The notes beneath the pieces were generated by a model. The model was not told where the DNA came from. It searched no databases and was given only the letters and a program-made list of their open reading frames with translations. From CAWAHD01 sp963781785 (lineage in GTDB: Bacteria > Planctomycetota > Planctomycetia > Isosphaerales > Isosphaeraceae): a DNA stretch of 64,000 nt. The position numbers were made by a program, and so were the translations under genes. The number at the start of each line of letters is the position of its first letter. The first letter of the stretch is position 1. The stretch is taken from the NCBI GenBank assembly GCA_963781785.1, contig CAWAHD010000002.1, forward strand, positions 3,782,001 through 3,846,000, written 5' to 3'. Below are positions 52,110 through 59,821 of this stretch, piece after piece.

Positions 52110-52982
52110 TCACGTCAGATCCTTGCATTTGGCCTCAACCCGGGCCTGGTAATTGGCGATCATGTGCGAATCGATCCGGCTTTTGACCACTCCCCAGACC
52201 TGATCGACCATGGCAGGATCCAGCGCGCCCTCAGTGGCCGGCCCGGCCGATTGCTTGAGCGCATCGAGTCCGGATGCCACAGCAGCTTGGGCTGCGCTCA
52301 AAGCCACTTCGCTCAGACAATGAGTATAGGCGTTGGCGAGCAGGCTCACCGAGGGAAGATGCGGTACCACGTCGTTGAGATCGACATAACGGAAAATCTT
52401 GCCCGAGAGTTCCATCTCGAATGCCTTGGCGGCCGCGTCGTTGCCGATCATTGGCGCGCCAAAGGTGACAATCTCGTGCACTTCGAGGAAATTGCGCTGG
52501 AGCCGCCACGCCGCCAGCAGGGCAAGCGCTCCTCCCAGGCTGTGGCCCGTGATCCAGAGCGGCCGCTCCTTGGTCTTGATCGCGGTGTTCAGGGCCGCTG
52601 ATAACGGCCCCCAGATCATCTCCAGGGCGTCCATGAAGCCACGGTGGAACCGCGCACCCACGCCGGCTGCCGCGAAGTCGGTGCCGCTTTGGCCTTCGGG
52701 TATGATCAGGTAGTTATTCGCGTTGGTCAGTAACCAGTCTTTGAAGCCGTCGAGCGACGTGGGCGATTCCGAGCCGCGAAATGCAACCACAACGGCCGCA
52801 TCGTTCTGCGCGACGTAAACCTGGGTGTTATCCACGCTGATCAGCTTTGCTTCCAGCCCCAGCTCGGACTGGAACCGTGCAGTCCCTTCCGGCTCGGCAT
52901 GATAGGCCAGCTCGCAGGCTCGCGCCAGCAAGAGGGCATTGCGCGCGTTGCCGCTAACGGAAGCGTCCAGTGACATGCTCAT
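52110..52982 (-). CDS. Lipase, class 3 family (alpha/beta hydrolase)
   Basis: 290 residues. The nucleophile elbow is GHSLGGALALLAAWRL, with the preceding strand RPLWITGHS. VVVAFRGSESPTSLDGFKDW is the oxyanion/lid region, VTFGAPMIGNDAAAKAF carries the family GxP step, and FRYVDLNDVVPHLPS holds the expected aspartate. The histidine is probably in NAYTHCLSE. Class 3 lipases hydrolyse triacylglycerols or phospholipids. There is no signal peptide, so it is probably cytoplasmic or exported by another route. ATG 52982 is chosen because AGGAG lies eight bases before it; the frame upstream looks non-coding. Confidence 0.88.
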   Translation of the reverse strand: MSMSLDASVSGNARNALLLARACELAYHAEPEGTARFQSELGLEAKLISVDNTQVYVAQNDAAVVVAFRGSESPTSLDGFKDWLLTNANNYLIIPEGQSGTDFAAAGVGARFHRGFMDALEMIWGPLSAALNTAIKTKERPLWITGHSLGGALALLAAWRLQRNFLEVHEIVTFGAPMIGNDAAAKAFEMELSGKIFRYVDLNDVVPHLPSVSLLANAYTHCLSEVALSAAQAAVASGLDALKQSAGPATEGALDPAMVDQVWGVVKSRIDSHMIANYQARVEAKCKDLT

Positions 52983-53031
52983 GGGGGGCGCTCCTGAAAA
53001 AACTCGTCTTCCGGAACGGGTGGTGTCGTGC

Positions 53032-54024
53032 TTACTGCAAAACCCGGCGCCCGGCTTTGCCGGCTCGCCAAGCCTTGGCAGTCTCGCGGCTGACCTGTGT
53101 ACCGCGCAGATCAAGCTGCATCAACGAATCCTTGGCGAAAAGCGTGTTCTTGAAGCCTTGATCGGTGATCTTGGTCCTGGCCAGTCGTAGCCTTGAGAGC
53201 GCAGGAAGCTCCTTGAGAATCCCTAACCCGGCATCGGTCACCTGCGTGTCGTTCAGGTCAAGCTCCCGGAGAGACTTCATCGCCTTCAACGACTCGATTG
53301 ATTGGTCGGTCACATCGTGATTGGCCATCTGGAGGACCGCCACATCCGGCGCGCGCTTGAGGATCGAGTAACCCTTCCGATCCCAGCCCGTCAGGGTGAG
53401 ATGCCGCTGACCATCAACCATTTTGTCTCGTTCGCCCAGATCCAGCGGCACCGACAGCGTGTAGATCGCCGGTGTGGCTGCAACCAGTAAGCTCAGCGCG
53501 ACCACAATAAGCGGGGCGGCCCCCTTCCGAGGATGGCATGCGGTAAACGCAAACCCCACCGGCGGCACGATCAAGCTGCCCAGCCCCCACCGGCGATGCT
53601 GCCGGAATGCGCGGACGATCAGCCAGATCCAGGCAAGGGCAGCGACTGCCACGCCGCCGAGCTGCATGTAGAACGCTCTGCCCTCCATCCACTCGTGCGC
53701 GGCATCGCTCTGAAGAGCGTGACCAGCAAGCGAAACGAGCTTTGGACCTTCGCTCAGCTTCTCGCGCACATTCACTCCCGCGGGCACGGTCAACAGATAA
53801 GATGCAGGCACAGCCGCAATGAAGCCGCCCAGGACGAAGACAACCAGCGGTCCCACCGCTTTCTGCGCGTGGCGCAAGGCAAAAAGCAGGGCCAAGGGCG
53901 GCACCACCAGGCTGCCCAGCCCCCACCAGATTGTCTGCCGGAATGCGCTGGCAATCAGCCAGATCCAGGCAAGGGCGGCAACCGCCAATCCGCCAAACAA
54001 GAGATCGAGTGCGTACGTTTCCAT
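53032..54024 (-). CDS. Membrane protein with duplicated three-span module and leucine-rich repeats
   Basis: 330 residues. Residues 9-80 and 120-195 are two copies of the same module: GGLAVAALAWIWLIASAFRQ versus GGVAVAALAWIWLIVRAFRQ, then WGLGSLVVPP versus WGLGSLIVPP, then a third hydrophobic stretch ending YLLTVPAG or YTLSVPLD. Each holds about three membrane spans. The C-terminus has leucine-rich repeats (LKAMKSLRELDLNDTQVTDA, LPALSRLRLARTKITDQGF, LMQLDLRGTQVS). LRRs usually bind proteins. The function is unknown; an envelope location is inferred. Confidence 0.82.
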   Translation of the reverse strand: METYALDLLFGGLAVAALAWIWLIASAFRQTIWWGLGSLVVPPLALLFALRHAQKAVGPLVVFVLGGFIAAVPASYLLTVPAGVNVREKLSEGPKLVSLAGHALQSDAAHEWMEGRAFYMQLGGVAVAALAWIWLIVRAFRQHRRWGLGSLIVPPVGFAFTACHPRKGAAPLIVVALSLLVAATPAIYTLSVPLDLGERDKMVDGQRHLTLTGWDRKGYSILKRAPDVAVLQMANHDVTDQSIESLKAMKSLRELDLNDTQVTDAGLGILKELPALSRLRLARTKITDQGFKNTLFAKDSLMQLDLRGTQVSRETAKAWRAGKAGRRVLQ

Positions 54025-54038
54025 GATCGTCCAGAGGG

Positions 54039-55202
54039 TTATTTCACGACCGCCGCCAGGACCTTGAGGACCAGGTCTTTCCGGAAGTCCTTGGGGAACC
54101 CCTCGTGACCATCGCCGAGCCGGACGAAAACCAGGTCCAGGCTGGGCACGACAAAGCCATCGTTCTGGTCGCGCCCCAAGGTCATCACGAGGTCACCCGG
54201 AGCACCTGGGTAACCGGGTTGAGTCCACCACTGGCCCCCGTAGTCAGCCTTGACCGCGGTCCCTTTCCAGGCGAAGTCATAGTACGAAGCCGGAACGATT
54301 CGCTTACCAGCCCACTCTCCCTTGTGGAGCGCCAGATAGCAGAATCGCGCATGCTGGCGGGGGTTGGTCAGAATACCGCTGTACCCTTGGCTCAATGGCC
54401 CGATTGCGCCGTCGCCGCCGATCTGGTTCCACCGCACCTGTGTCTCTCCGATCGGCTCGAGCAGCCGCCGCTTCAAGAACGGAAACAAATCCTCCCCCGC
54501 AGCCCGGTGAAACAAGAGGACCAGGTGGGCGACCCCCGCGTTACTGTAATGGAACGCGGCACCCGGGTTGTTCTTGAGCTTGGCCATCGGCGAGCCCGCA
54601 ACGTGGCCGAGCGACCACTCGAACGGATGGTCCTTCGCTGGCGGGTTGTCTTCTCCCAGACCCGAGAGCATGTTGAGCAGGTTCCGAACGGTGATCTCCG
54701 CCTTGCGCGGATCAGGTAACGGCAACGACTCGGGAATCCATTCGTCGTTGCACACCTTGGTGTCGAGCGAGAGGGTCTTTCCTCCGGGAAGTGGTGGATT
54801 GCCGAAGTCCGACAAGATCAGCCCGAACGCGGTACTCGTGTACGATTTTGAGCTGGAGTAGATGTTGAAGGGCTGGGCGCGATCGCCGTCCTTGTACCAC
54901 TCACCGACGATGTGGCCGTGGCGGATGACCAGGAGGCCAGTCGCTCCAGGTCCCTTGGCATTGTGGTCCCAGGCTGCCCTGAGGCCATCCCAGTCGACCC
55001 CGCCGACCTCGCGGATTCGTGCTTTCTGAGAATCGTCGGGCTCTCCAAGAGCGGGTAGTAAGGTCCGCCACCCTCCCTGCTCTTCGGGCGGCGGAAAATA
55101 ATCACTCAAGGCCGTGCCGTGCTGATCCCCGGCCCGGGCTAGTAGAGGCAGCGCAGCCAGAATCAAGAGACAAAAACGGGCACCACGCCGTATGGGACTC
55201 AT
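54039..55202 (-). CDS. Serine hydrolase of the beta-lactamase/penicillin-binding (class C) family
   Basis: 387 residues from ATG 55202, which has GGAG eight bases upstream and gives a signal peptide (RRGARFCLLILAALPLLARA). The SxxK catalytic motif is in YSSSKSYTS, the YxN motif in HYSNAG, and a GxG-type third motif may be in GGQWWTQPG. Proteins like this include esterases, DD-peptidases and amidases; it need not hydrolyse beta-lactams. It is probably periplasmic. It lies directly downstream of the MGDG-synthase-like GT on the same strand (38 bp), so they may be co-transcribed. Confidence 0.88.
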   Translation of the reverse strand: MSPIRRGARFCLLILAALPLLARAGDQHGTALSDYFPPPEEQGGWRTLLPALGEPDDSQKARIREVGGVDWDGLRAAWDHNAKGPGATGLLVIRHGHIVGEWYKDGDRAQPFNIYSSSKSYTSTAFGLILSDFGNPPLPGGKTLSLDTKVCNDEWIPESLPLPDPRKAEITVRNLLNMLSGLGEDNPPAKDHPFEWSLGHVAGSPMAKLKNNPGAAFHYSNAGVAHLVLLFHRAAGEDLFPFLKRRLLEPIGETQVRWNQIGGDGAIGPLSQGYSGILTNPRQHARFCYLALHKGEWAGKRIVPASYYDFAWKGTAVKADYGGQWWTQPGYPGAPGDLVMTLGRDQNDGFVVPSLDLVFVRLGDGHEGFPKDFRKDLVLKVLAAVVK

Positions 55203-55240
55203 GAGCGATCTCCTCGAAGTCTTGTCATGGATTGACGCCC

Positions 55241-56425
55241 TCATTTCGAGTGGGCCGTCGCATAACGGACCGTTCCGGCCTCTGTGGTACTGTGCGCCTG
55301 GCACAGTTCATCGAGCCGGTTGACCACGGCAAACGCCGCTTCCGGCTTACCCATTGCTCGTGCGTTTTCACTCATCTGGGCCAGCTTCCCGGGTGTGTCA
55401 ATGAGCGTATCGATCTTGTGAGCCAGCGCGGGAAGGTTGTTGGAACGAAGCGCGGTCCCTTGCTCCAGAAGATGGTCGGAGTTTCGCTCCTCCTGGCCGG
55501 GTATGGGGTTGATGACGACCATCGGAAGACCCTTGGCCAGAACTTCCGATGTAGTCAGTCCCCCCGGTTTCCCCACGAAGAGGTCAGCCGCGGTCATCAG
55601 CTCATCCATCTCGGTCGTGAATCCCAGAAACATGAAGGACACCGCGGATCGCTTGGCCAGCTTTTGCGATGCGGCGGCAAGCTCGGTTTTCAGGGCCTCG
55701 TTGCGGCCGCACACGGCGACCACCTGCGCCGGGTGCGAAAGCCGGGCCAGGGCCTGCATCAAGTGTCCCACCGGCCCGACGCCAAAACCACCCGCTGAAA
55801 CCAGAATCGTGAACCGGTTCTGGTCGAGGCCGTGCTTCCTGCGCATGGCCCATTTGTCCTTGGGCTCGGCAAAAACCGGATCGATCGGGATCCCCGAGAC
55901 CGTGACGAGCGATTGGGGCACTCCCAGTGCCTTCAAATGGACCTTGGTCTCGTCGAGGGCCACAAAGTATTGCTCGACATGGCGGCACAGCCACATGGCA
56001 TGAACGTCAAAGTCGGTGACCACCACCGTGTTCAGGAACTTGACCTTCCCTTCGCCCTTGAGCGAGGAAATGATCCCGGACGGCAGGAAATGCGTGCAGA
56101 TGGCGACGTCGGGCTGATACCGGCTGAGATACCGAATGAACGGGTTTGCATTCAAGCGATCAAACGCAGCCCGGATGGGATCATTCTTCTTGGGATCATC
56201 GAGATAATCGTACAGCCAGCCCAGGACTTCCGGGGCGCTGTTGACCAGATCGATATAGGCCTTGGAATAGAGGTGGCGAAAGACCTTGTTGGTGTATTTG
56301 AGCACGTCGAGGTGCTGGACGTCGGACGCCAGACCCTTCTGACGGATGGCTTTTTCGATGGCTTCGGCCGCGCGAAGATGACCTGCGCCTGCACTGGCCG
56401 AGAGAACCAGAACGCGTCCGAGCAT
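55241..56425 (-). CDS. MGDG-synthase/MurG-like glycosyltransferase (GT28 type)
   Basis: 394 residues. The N-terminal domain starts VLVLSASAGAGHLRAAEAIE, the hallmark of monogalactosyldiacylglycerol-synthase-like enzymes, and has VVVTDFDVHAMWLCRHVEQY. The C-terminal GT-B domain has LVSAGGFGVGPVGHLMQALA, FLGFTTEMDELMTAADLFVG, KPGGLTTSEVLAKGLPMVVI and PGQEERNSDHL. Such enzymes add hexoses to diacylglycerol (glycolipid synthesis) or to cell-wall intermediates, at the inner face of the membrane. The substrate is not certain. Confidence 0.92.
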   Translation of the reverse strand: MLGRVLVLSASAGAGHLRAAEAIEKAIRQKGLASDVQHLDVLKYTNKVFRHLYSKAYIDLVNSAPEVLGWLYDYLDDPKKNDPIRAAFDRLNANPFIRYLSRYQPDVAICTHFLPSGIISSLKGEGKVKFLNTVVVTDFDVHAMWLCRHVEQYFVALDETKVHLKALGVPQSLVTVSGIPIDPVFAEPKDKWAMRRKHGLDQNRFTILVSAGGFGVGPVGHLMQALARLSHPAQVVAVCGRNEALKTELAAASQKLAKRSAVSFMFLGFTTEMDELMTAADLFVGKPGGLTTSEVLAKGLPMVVINPIPGQEERNSDHLLEQGTALRSNNLPALAHKIDTLIDTPGKLAQMSENARAMGKPEAAFAVVNRLDELCQAHSTTEAGTVRYATAHSK

Positions 56426-56504
56426 GGCAACACCCGTCCTTGCTCCAGTAACGATCAGAGAATTGACCGGCGATTGGGAAACTGCTCGAGCTTGCCACCC
56501 TTGA

Positions 56505-56840
56505 CTACGCGCGGGCGAAGTCCGTTAACCGGCGCTTCTCCAGCGAGCGAAATGCCAGCACGATGCGATCCTTGGTCACCCCGGCGTCGAGCAGTTCCTG
56601 CGCGATGCTGTACTCCGTCCCGTCCCGCTGGATCCAGAATTTGCCGTCGATGATATCGGCGTGCAGCAGACAGCCATGAACGCGACGAACTCCCTCCCAC
56701 CCGACTAACATCAGCAGATAATGATCCTGACCGCGATCGAAGACCGTTTGGAGCCGGAAATCACCGTGGGAATAAGGAACCTTGGCGTATTCGACCAGGA
56801 TCTTCTCGATCAACTGGCGATCGGATTCTCTGGTATCCAT
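56505..56840 (-). CDS. xisI: XisI family protein (no XisH partner seen)
   Basis: 111 residues. It matches the XisI family throughout: LIEKILVEYAKVPYSHGDFR, TVFDRGQDHYLLMLVGWEGV, RRVHGCLLHADIIDGKFWIQ, RDGTEYSIAQELLDAGV and IVLAFRSLEKRRLTDFA. XisI was named as a factor for excision of the fdxN element in heterocystous cyanobacteria, where it is paired with XisH. Such genes spread widely in cyanobacteria and planctomycetes, often as mobile or conflict-type pairs. No XisH lies upstream here; the sequence up to the palindromic repeats is non-coding. Confidence 0.9.
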   Translation of the reverse strand: MDTRESDRQLIEKILVEYAKVPYSHGDFRLQTVFDRGQDHYLLMLVGWEGVRRVHGCLLHADIIDGKFWIQRDGTEYSIAQELLDAGVTKDRIVLAFRSLEKRRLTDFARA

Positions 56841-57025
56841 TGTCGGATGGTCTCCGAAGGCGGGTCAAATACAACGTCACCCAGTATAAGGCCCTGGGCG
56901 CGTAAAGAATATCCGCCCTGGACCGGCCGATTCCATCCAGGCGCCGATCAATCGAATTTCGCTTGCAAGACTCGCACCTCCCAGGCGGCCTTGTCGGTTG
57001 GGAGCGGTGCGATCACCGCATCCTC

Positions 57026-57341
57026 CGCAGGAGCGAAAGGCAACAAAAGGGCCAGCGCGATGTTCAGAGTAAAGTGTAGCCGTCGGATCGGCATAGAGTC
57101 GCCTTTCGCTCCTGCGAAAGTGTCTGCTTTCACAGGGGAAAAATGAGTACTTTCGCAGGAGCGAAAGGCGACAAAAGGGCCAGCGCGATGTTCAGAGTAA
57201 AGTGTAGTTGTCGGATCGGCATAGAGTCGCCTTTCGCTCCTGCGAAAGTGTGTACTTTCGCAGGGCAGAATTGAGTACTTTCGCGGGAGCGAAAGGCGAC
57301 AAAAGGGCCAGCGCGATGTTCAGAGCATAGCGTAGTCGTCG
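57026..57341. repeat. Three copies of a ~99-bp palindromic repeat (23-bp terminal inverted repeats)
   Basis: Unit 2 (57150-57248) is bounded by perfect 23-bp inverted repeats, CTTTCGCAGGAGCGAAAG then GCGAC, and its reverse complement. Unit 1 (57026-57120) has an intact right arm and a shortened left arm. Unit 3 (57278-about 57341) has the left arm with one change and is cut off inside the DUF4058 gene. The interior (CAAAAGGGCCAGCGCGATGT...) is nearly identical in all three. It looks like a MITE-like or other mobile palindromic element. Confidence 0.85.
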
Positions 57342-57922
57342 AAATCGTGGACCGAGACGTGGTAGTCAAATGGTCCACATGCCTGAACGGCCGATTCATG
57401 CGGGACCGCCGTGGTGTGCTCGCCACCACGAAGCAGGTCGATCTCCACGAGGTGGACCTGGCTGGCGAGGATTTCTCGCTGCTTGCGCTGGTAGAGGTCG
57501 CGGCCGTGCTTTCCCGTTGTTTTATTCGAAATGCTGAGCACTTCGATCGAGGCGACGAGCCGTTTTCCTTCGTCGCCTCGTGTGTAGATCTCGATGAACG
57601 GCTCACGGAATTCGTCGTGCGCGACCTTGACCACAATGGGATGCGCCACCGGTGGACTGGCGACCGCCACAGACCCCGCAGGCTCGCTGGCACGAGCCGA
57701 TGGCTTGATCGCGTGCCGCACCTCCACATCCGGGCCTATCGAGCGTCGTGACAGTTCAATCCACACGCGGCGGCCGAGCACCGCGAAGTAGGGGGCGGGC
57801 AGATTTGCTTGAAGGGTTTCCCGGAGGTAGGTAATCAAACTGTCGTGCAAGTCCGGAAAGATTTCCGGATCTTCCAGGTAAGGGTCCATGCCTGGGAAAG
57901 GTGAGGGCATTCGCGCTGACAT
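57320..57922 (-). CDS. DUF4058 family protein, C-terminally truncated
   Basis: 200 residues from ATG 57922; ATG 57910 (MPSPFPGMDPYLEDPEIFPD) is an equally good start. Family segments include DLHDSLITYLRETLQANLPA, YFAVLGRRVWIEL, IEIYTRGDEGKRLVASIEVL and VHLVEIDLLRGGEHT, a pattern resembling PD-(D/E)XK or Uma2-like folds. The protein stops after FDYHVSVHDFDDYAML inside a palindromic repeat unit, about 40-50 residues before the usual end. Insertion of the repeat therefore truncated it. DUF4058 genes are abundant in planctomycetes and cyanobacteria. The function is unknown and this copy may be dead. Confidence 0.8.
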   Translation of the reverse strand: MSARMPSPFPGMDPYLEDPEIFPDLHDSLITYLRETLQANLPAPYFAVLGRRVWIELSRRSIGPDVEVRHAIKPSARASEPAGSVAVASPPVAHPIVVKVAHDEFREPFIEIYTRGDEGKRLVASIEVLSISNKTTGKHGRDLYQRKQREILASQVHLVEIDLLRGGEHTTAVPHESAVQACGPFDYHVSVHDFDDYAML

Positions 57923-58071
57923 CCCTGATCCTGTTGAAGGGCACCCCGAGCGTTCGATCTGACTACTAGCACGGGGCGCACCAAGTCGTCGTTTGCCCGA
58001 CCGGTCGATCCGGAAGCGGGACAGGTGAGCGACCGGTCCAGTCCGGCCTGGAATCCACCGCGCCGGCTGAG

Positions 58072-58196
58072 CTGCGGCCACGCGGAACCCGAGGTTGTTG
58101 TTCCGGTTCTCGGGCGTGTTCCTGTTACGGTTCGCCGGGCGGCAGTTCCTGGGATTGTTGTTCCAGCTACCGCCCCGGATGACCCGGTGCGAGGCC
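58072..58196 (-). other. DGR template repeat (TR)
   Basis: A 125-bp sequence on the minus strand that is highly similar to 59822-59945 and 62412-62536. In codon register with those genes it is packed with AAC codons (three in a row after the TGG, three before CTCGGG, and five more singly), exactly at the positions that vary in the other two copies. The flanks (GGGTTCCGCGTGGCCGCAG at one end, GGCCTCGCACCGGGTC at the other) are conserved. It overlaps the last 10 codons of the reverse transcriptase gene. A DGR template is transcribed and copied with random bases opposite adenines. Confidence 0.93.
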
Positions 58197-59186
58197 TTGG
58201 TCGCCCACCCGCAACAAGCGTAACACGCGGTCGCGCCAGCGCCAACTCGCCGTTCGACCAGCACGTGTGAAGGCCACCAAGGCCGTTGCGCGACGCTGGA
58301 GATCGAGCGTGCCGATCGCACCCTGATTGTACTCTCTTTGCAGTCCCCGGAGCCGGCGCTGGAAGCGAACGCGTCCGCGACGATTCAGCGTCGTGTAACC
58401 GGGATACACCCGACAGCCGAGGAAATCCATCCCGCACCGGCAACGGTTGATGTACGGCTGGGGTTTCAACTCCAGGGAAAGCTCTCGATCAAGAAACTCC
58501 CGAATTCGATTGCGGATCGCCCGCAAATTGCGCTGGTCATCACCCCAAACCACAAAGTCGTCCATGTACCGCACGTAGCCAGCCGCGCGGAGCGACTCCT
58601 TGACAAACCGGTCGAGCCCGCCCAGATAAAAGTTGGCGAAGTGTTGCGAAGTCAAGCTGCCGATGGGCAGGCCGCGCCCAAGGGCTGTGTGGTAGCCAGC
58701 GATGATCCGGCCGAACAGATCGAGCAGTCGATGGTCCTTGAACCGGGGCTCCAACCGCTCGCGCAAGATGGAATGCGAGATACTGTCAAAGTATTTCCGG
58801 ATGTCGAGCTTGAGGAAGAAGGCATTTCCGCGGGCAAAAGAAACGGCTCGTTCCACTGCCGCGTTCCGTCCCTTGCCACGCCGGCAGGCAAATGTGTCGT
58901 CGATCAGGAACCGATCGAAGACCGGCTCGCATACGTTCAAAAGGGCGTGATGCAGCACGCGGTCGCGAAAGCAAGGCGCCGTGATCAGCCGCTCTTTCGG
59001 GTCGTGGATCGTGAACTGGTGATACGGACCAACCGTGTACGTTCCCGCGGCGAGGTCCTGGCTCAGCGCTTCGAGGTTTTCACCCAGCCGTATGGCAAAC
59101 CTCGCGGCGTCGGGCCGGACGCGCTTGCCGCGCGCGGCCTTCCAGAACGCCAGCCGCATGTTATCCCGCGCGATCACCTGCTCCAT
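58167..59186 (-). CDS. Diversity-generating retroelement reverse transcriptase
   Basis: 339 residues from ATG 59186. The RT motifs are in order: RLITAPCFRDRVLHHALLN, FFLKLDIRKYFDSISHSILR (metal-binding D128, D134), LPIGSLTSQHFANFYLGGLD (174-191; the IGSxTSQ signature of the DGR class, where other retroelement RTs usually have QG), and YVRYMDDFVVWG (catalytic YMDD at 207-210). It makes error-prone cDNA from the template repeat and delivers it to variable repeats. It overlaps the HRDC gene by 26 bp and its 3' end lies inside the template repeat. There is no maturase or other domain. Confidence 0.95.
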   Translation of the reverse strand: MEQVIARDNMRLAFWKAARGKRVRPDAARFAIRLGENLEALSQDLAAGTYTVGPYHQFTIHDPKERLITAPCFRDRVLHHALLNVCEPVFDRFLIDDTFACRRGKGRNAAVERAVSFARGNAFFLKLDIRKYFDSISHSILRERLEPRFKDHRLLDLFGRIIAGYHTALGRGLPIGSLTSQHFANFYLGGLDRFVKESLRAAGYVRYMDDFVVWGDDQRNLRAIRNRIREFLDRELSLELKPQPYINRCRCGMDFLGCRVYPGYTTLNRRGRVRFQRRLRGLQREYNQGAIGTLDLQRRATALVAFTRAGRTASWRWRDRVLRLLRVGDQGLAPGHPGR

Positions 59187-59700
59187 CAACCGACCCGCTC
59201 GCTTCACCGATCTTCTCTCTGTGCTGCTTGGCGCAGGCCAGGAAGCGTTCCCCGTATTTCTGGATGCGGGCATCGCCGACGCCGGCGATCTTGTTCAGGT
59301 CTGCCTTGGTACTTGCCGCCAGTTGAACGATCTGCGCCAGTTGCTCGTTGGTGAACACCGTGTAGACCGGCACCGCTTCGTCCTTGGCAATTTCCTGCCT
59401 CAGGGTACGGAGCTTGACGAAGAGTGCAAACTCATCGGGTCTGAGCACTTCCCGGTAGTCGACCCTGGCGCGATCGGTTCCCCGTTGCGACGCCGTGGTT
59501 CCCTGGCCGGTGTCAAGGTAATCAACGCAAAAGCTCCAGAATGACTCCGTTCCCTGATCCACCCACCGCCGGTCGACACTGAGCACACGGTGGCTTCGAA
59601 GGAATCGATTCAGCTCGTCCGCGGCAGCTTCACTCTGTCGAACGGGTATGAGAAAAAACCGGTATGGCACCTTGCTCGACCCGTGCGAAAATGCATGCAT
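59161..59700 (-). CDS. HRDC-domain DGR accessory protein
   Basis: 179 residues. The beginning is PYRFFLIPVRQSEAAADELN and SVDRRWVDQGTESFWSFCVD. The C-terminal HRDC domain is LFVKLRTLRQEIAKDEAVPV, YTVFTNEQLAQIVQLAAST and LNKIAGVGDARIQKYGERFL. HRDC domains bind nucleic acid in RecQ and RNase D. Proteins of exactly this build lie beside DGR reverse transcriptases in some cyanobacteria and other bacteria, where they are thought to replace the Avd accessory protein. I list ATG 59700; GTG 59670 (VPYRFFLIPV) matches the usual start better but neither has a good ribosome site. Confidence 0.88.
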   Translation of the reverse strand: MHAFSHGSSKVPYRFFLIPVRQSEAAADELNRFLRSHRVLSVDRRWVDQGTESFWSFCVDYLDTGQGTTASQRGTDRARVDYREVLRPDEFALFVKLRTLRQEIAKDEAVPVYTVFTNEQLAQIVQLAASTKADLNKIAGVGDARIQKYGERFLACAKQHREKIGEASGSVDGAGDRAG

Positions 59701-59724
59701 TTTGCCAGCGCTGGACGCCCCAGC

Positions 59725-59821
59725 CACTCCGCCGTCTCACTTCGGCACGATCCGGCGTCGGCTCCGCCGCGCCGCCGGCTCGGCCTCAGTTCGACGGCTC
59801 CGTTCCCTGCTCATTCCTGGA
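59725..59821 (-). repeat. 3'-flank repeat downstream of variable repeat 1
   Basis: About 97 bp, nearly the same as 62307-62411 downstream of the second variable repeat (shared blocks CGTCTCACTTCGGCACGATC and GACGGCTCCGTTCCCTGCTC, the middle differing in the length of a GCCGCC run). It is not shared with the template repeat flank. A very GC-rich, possibly structured centre fits the idea of a structure next to a DGR target's insertion site. Confidence 0.75.

Noticed and set aside
57130..57729. A 199-codon minus-strand frame over DUF4058 and the palindromic repeats
   Set aside because: It overlaps the real DUF4058 frame and consists of Ser/Arg/Thr-rich shadow plus repeat sequence.
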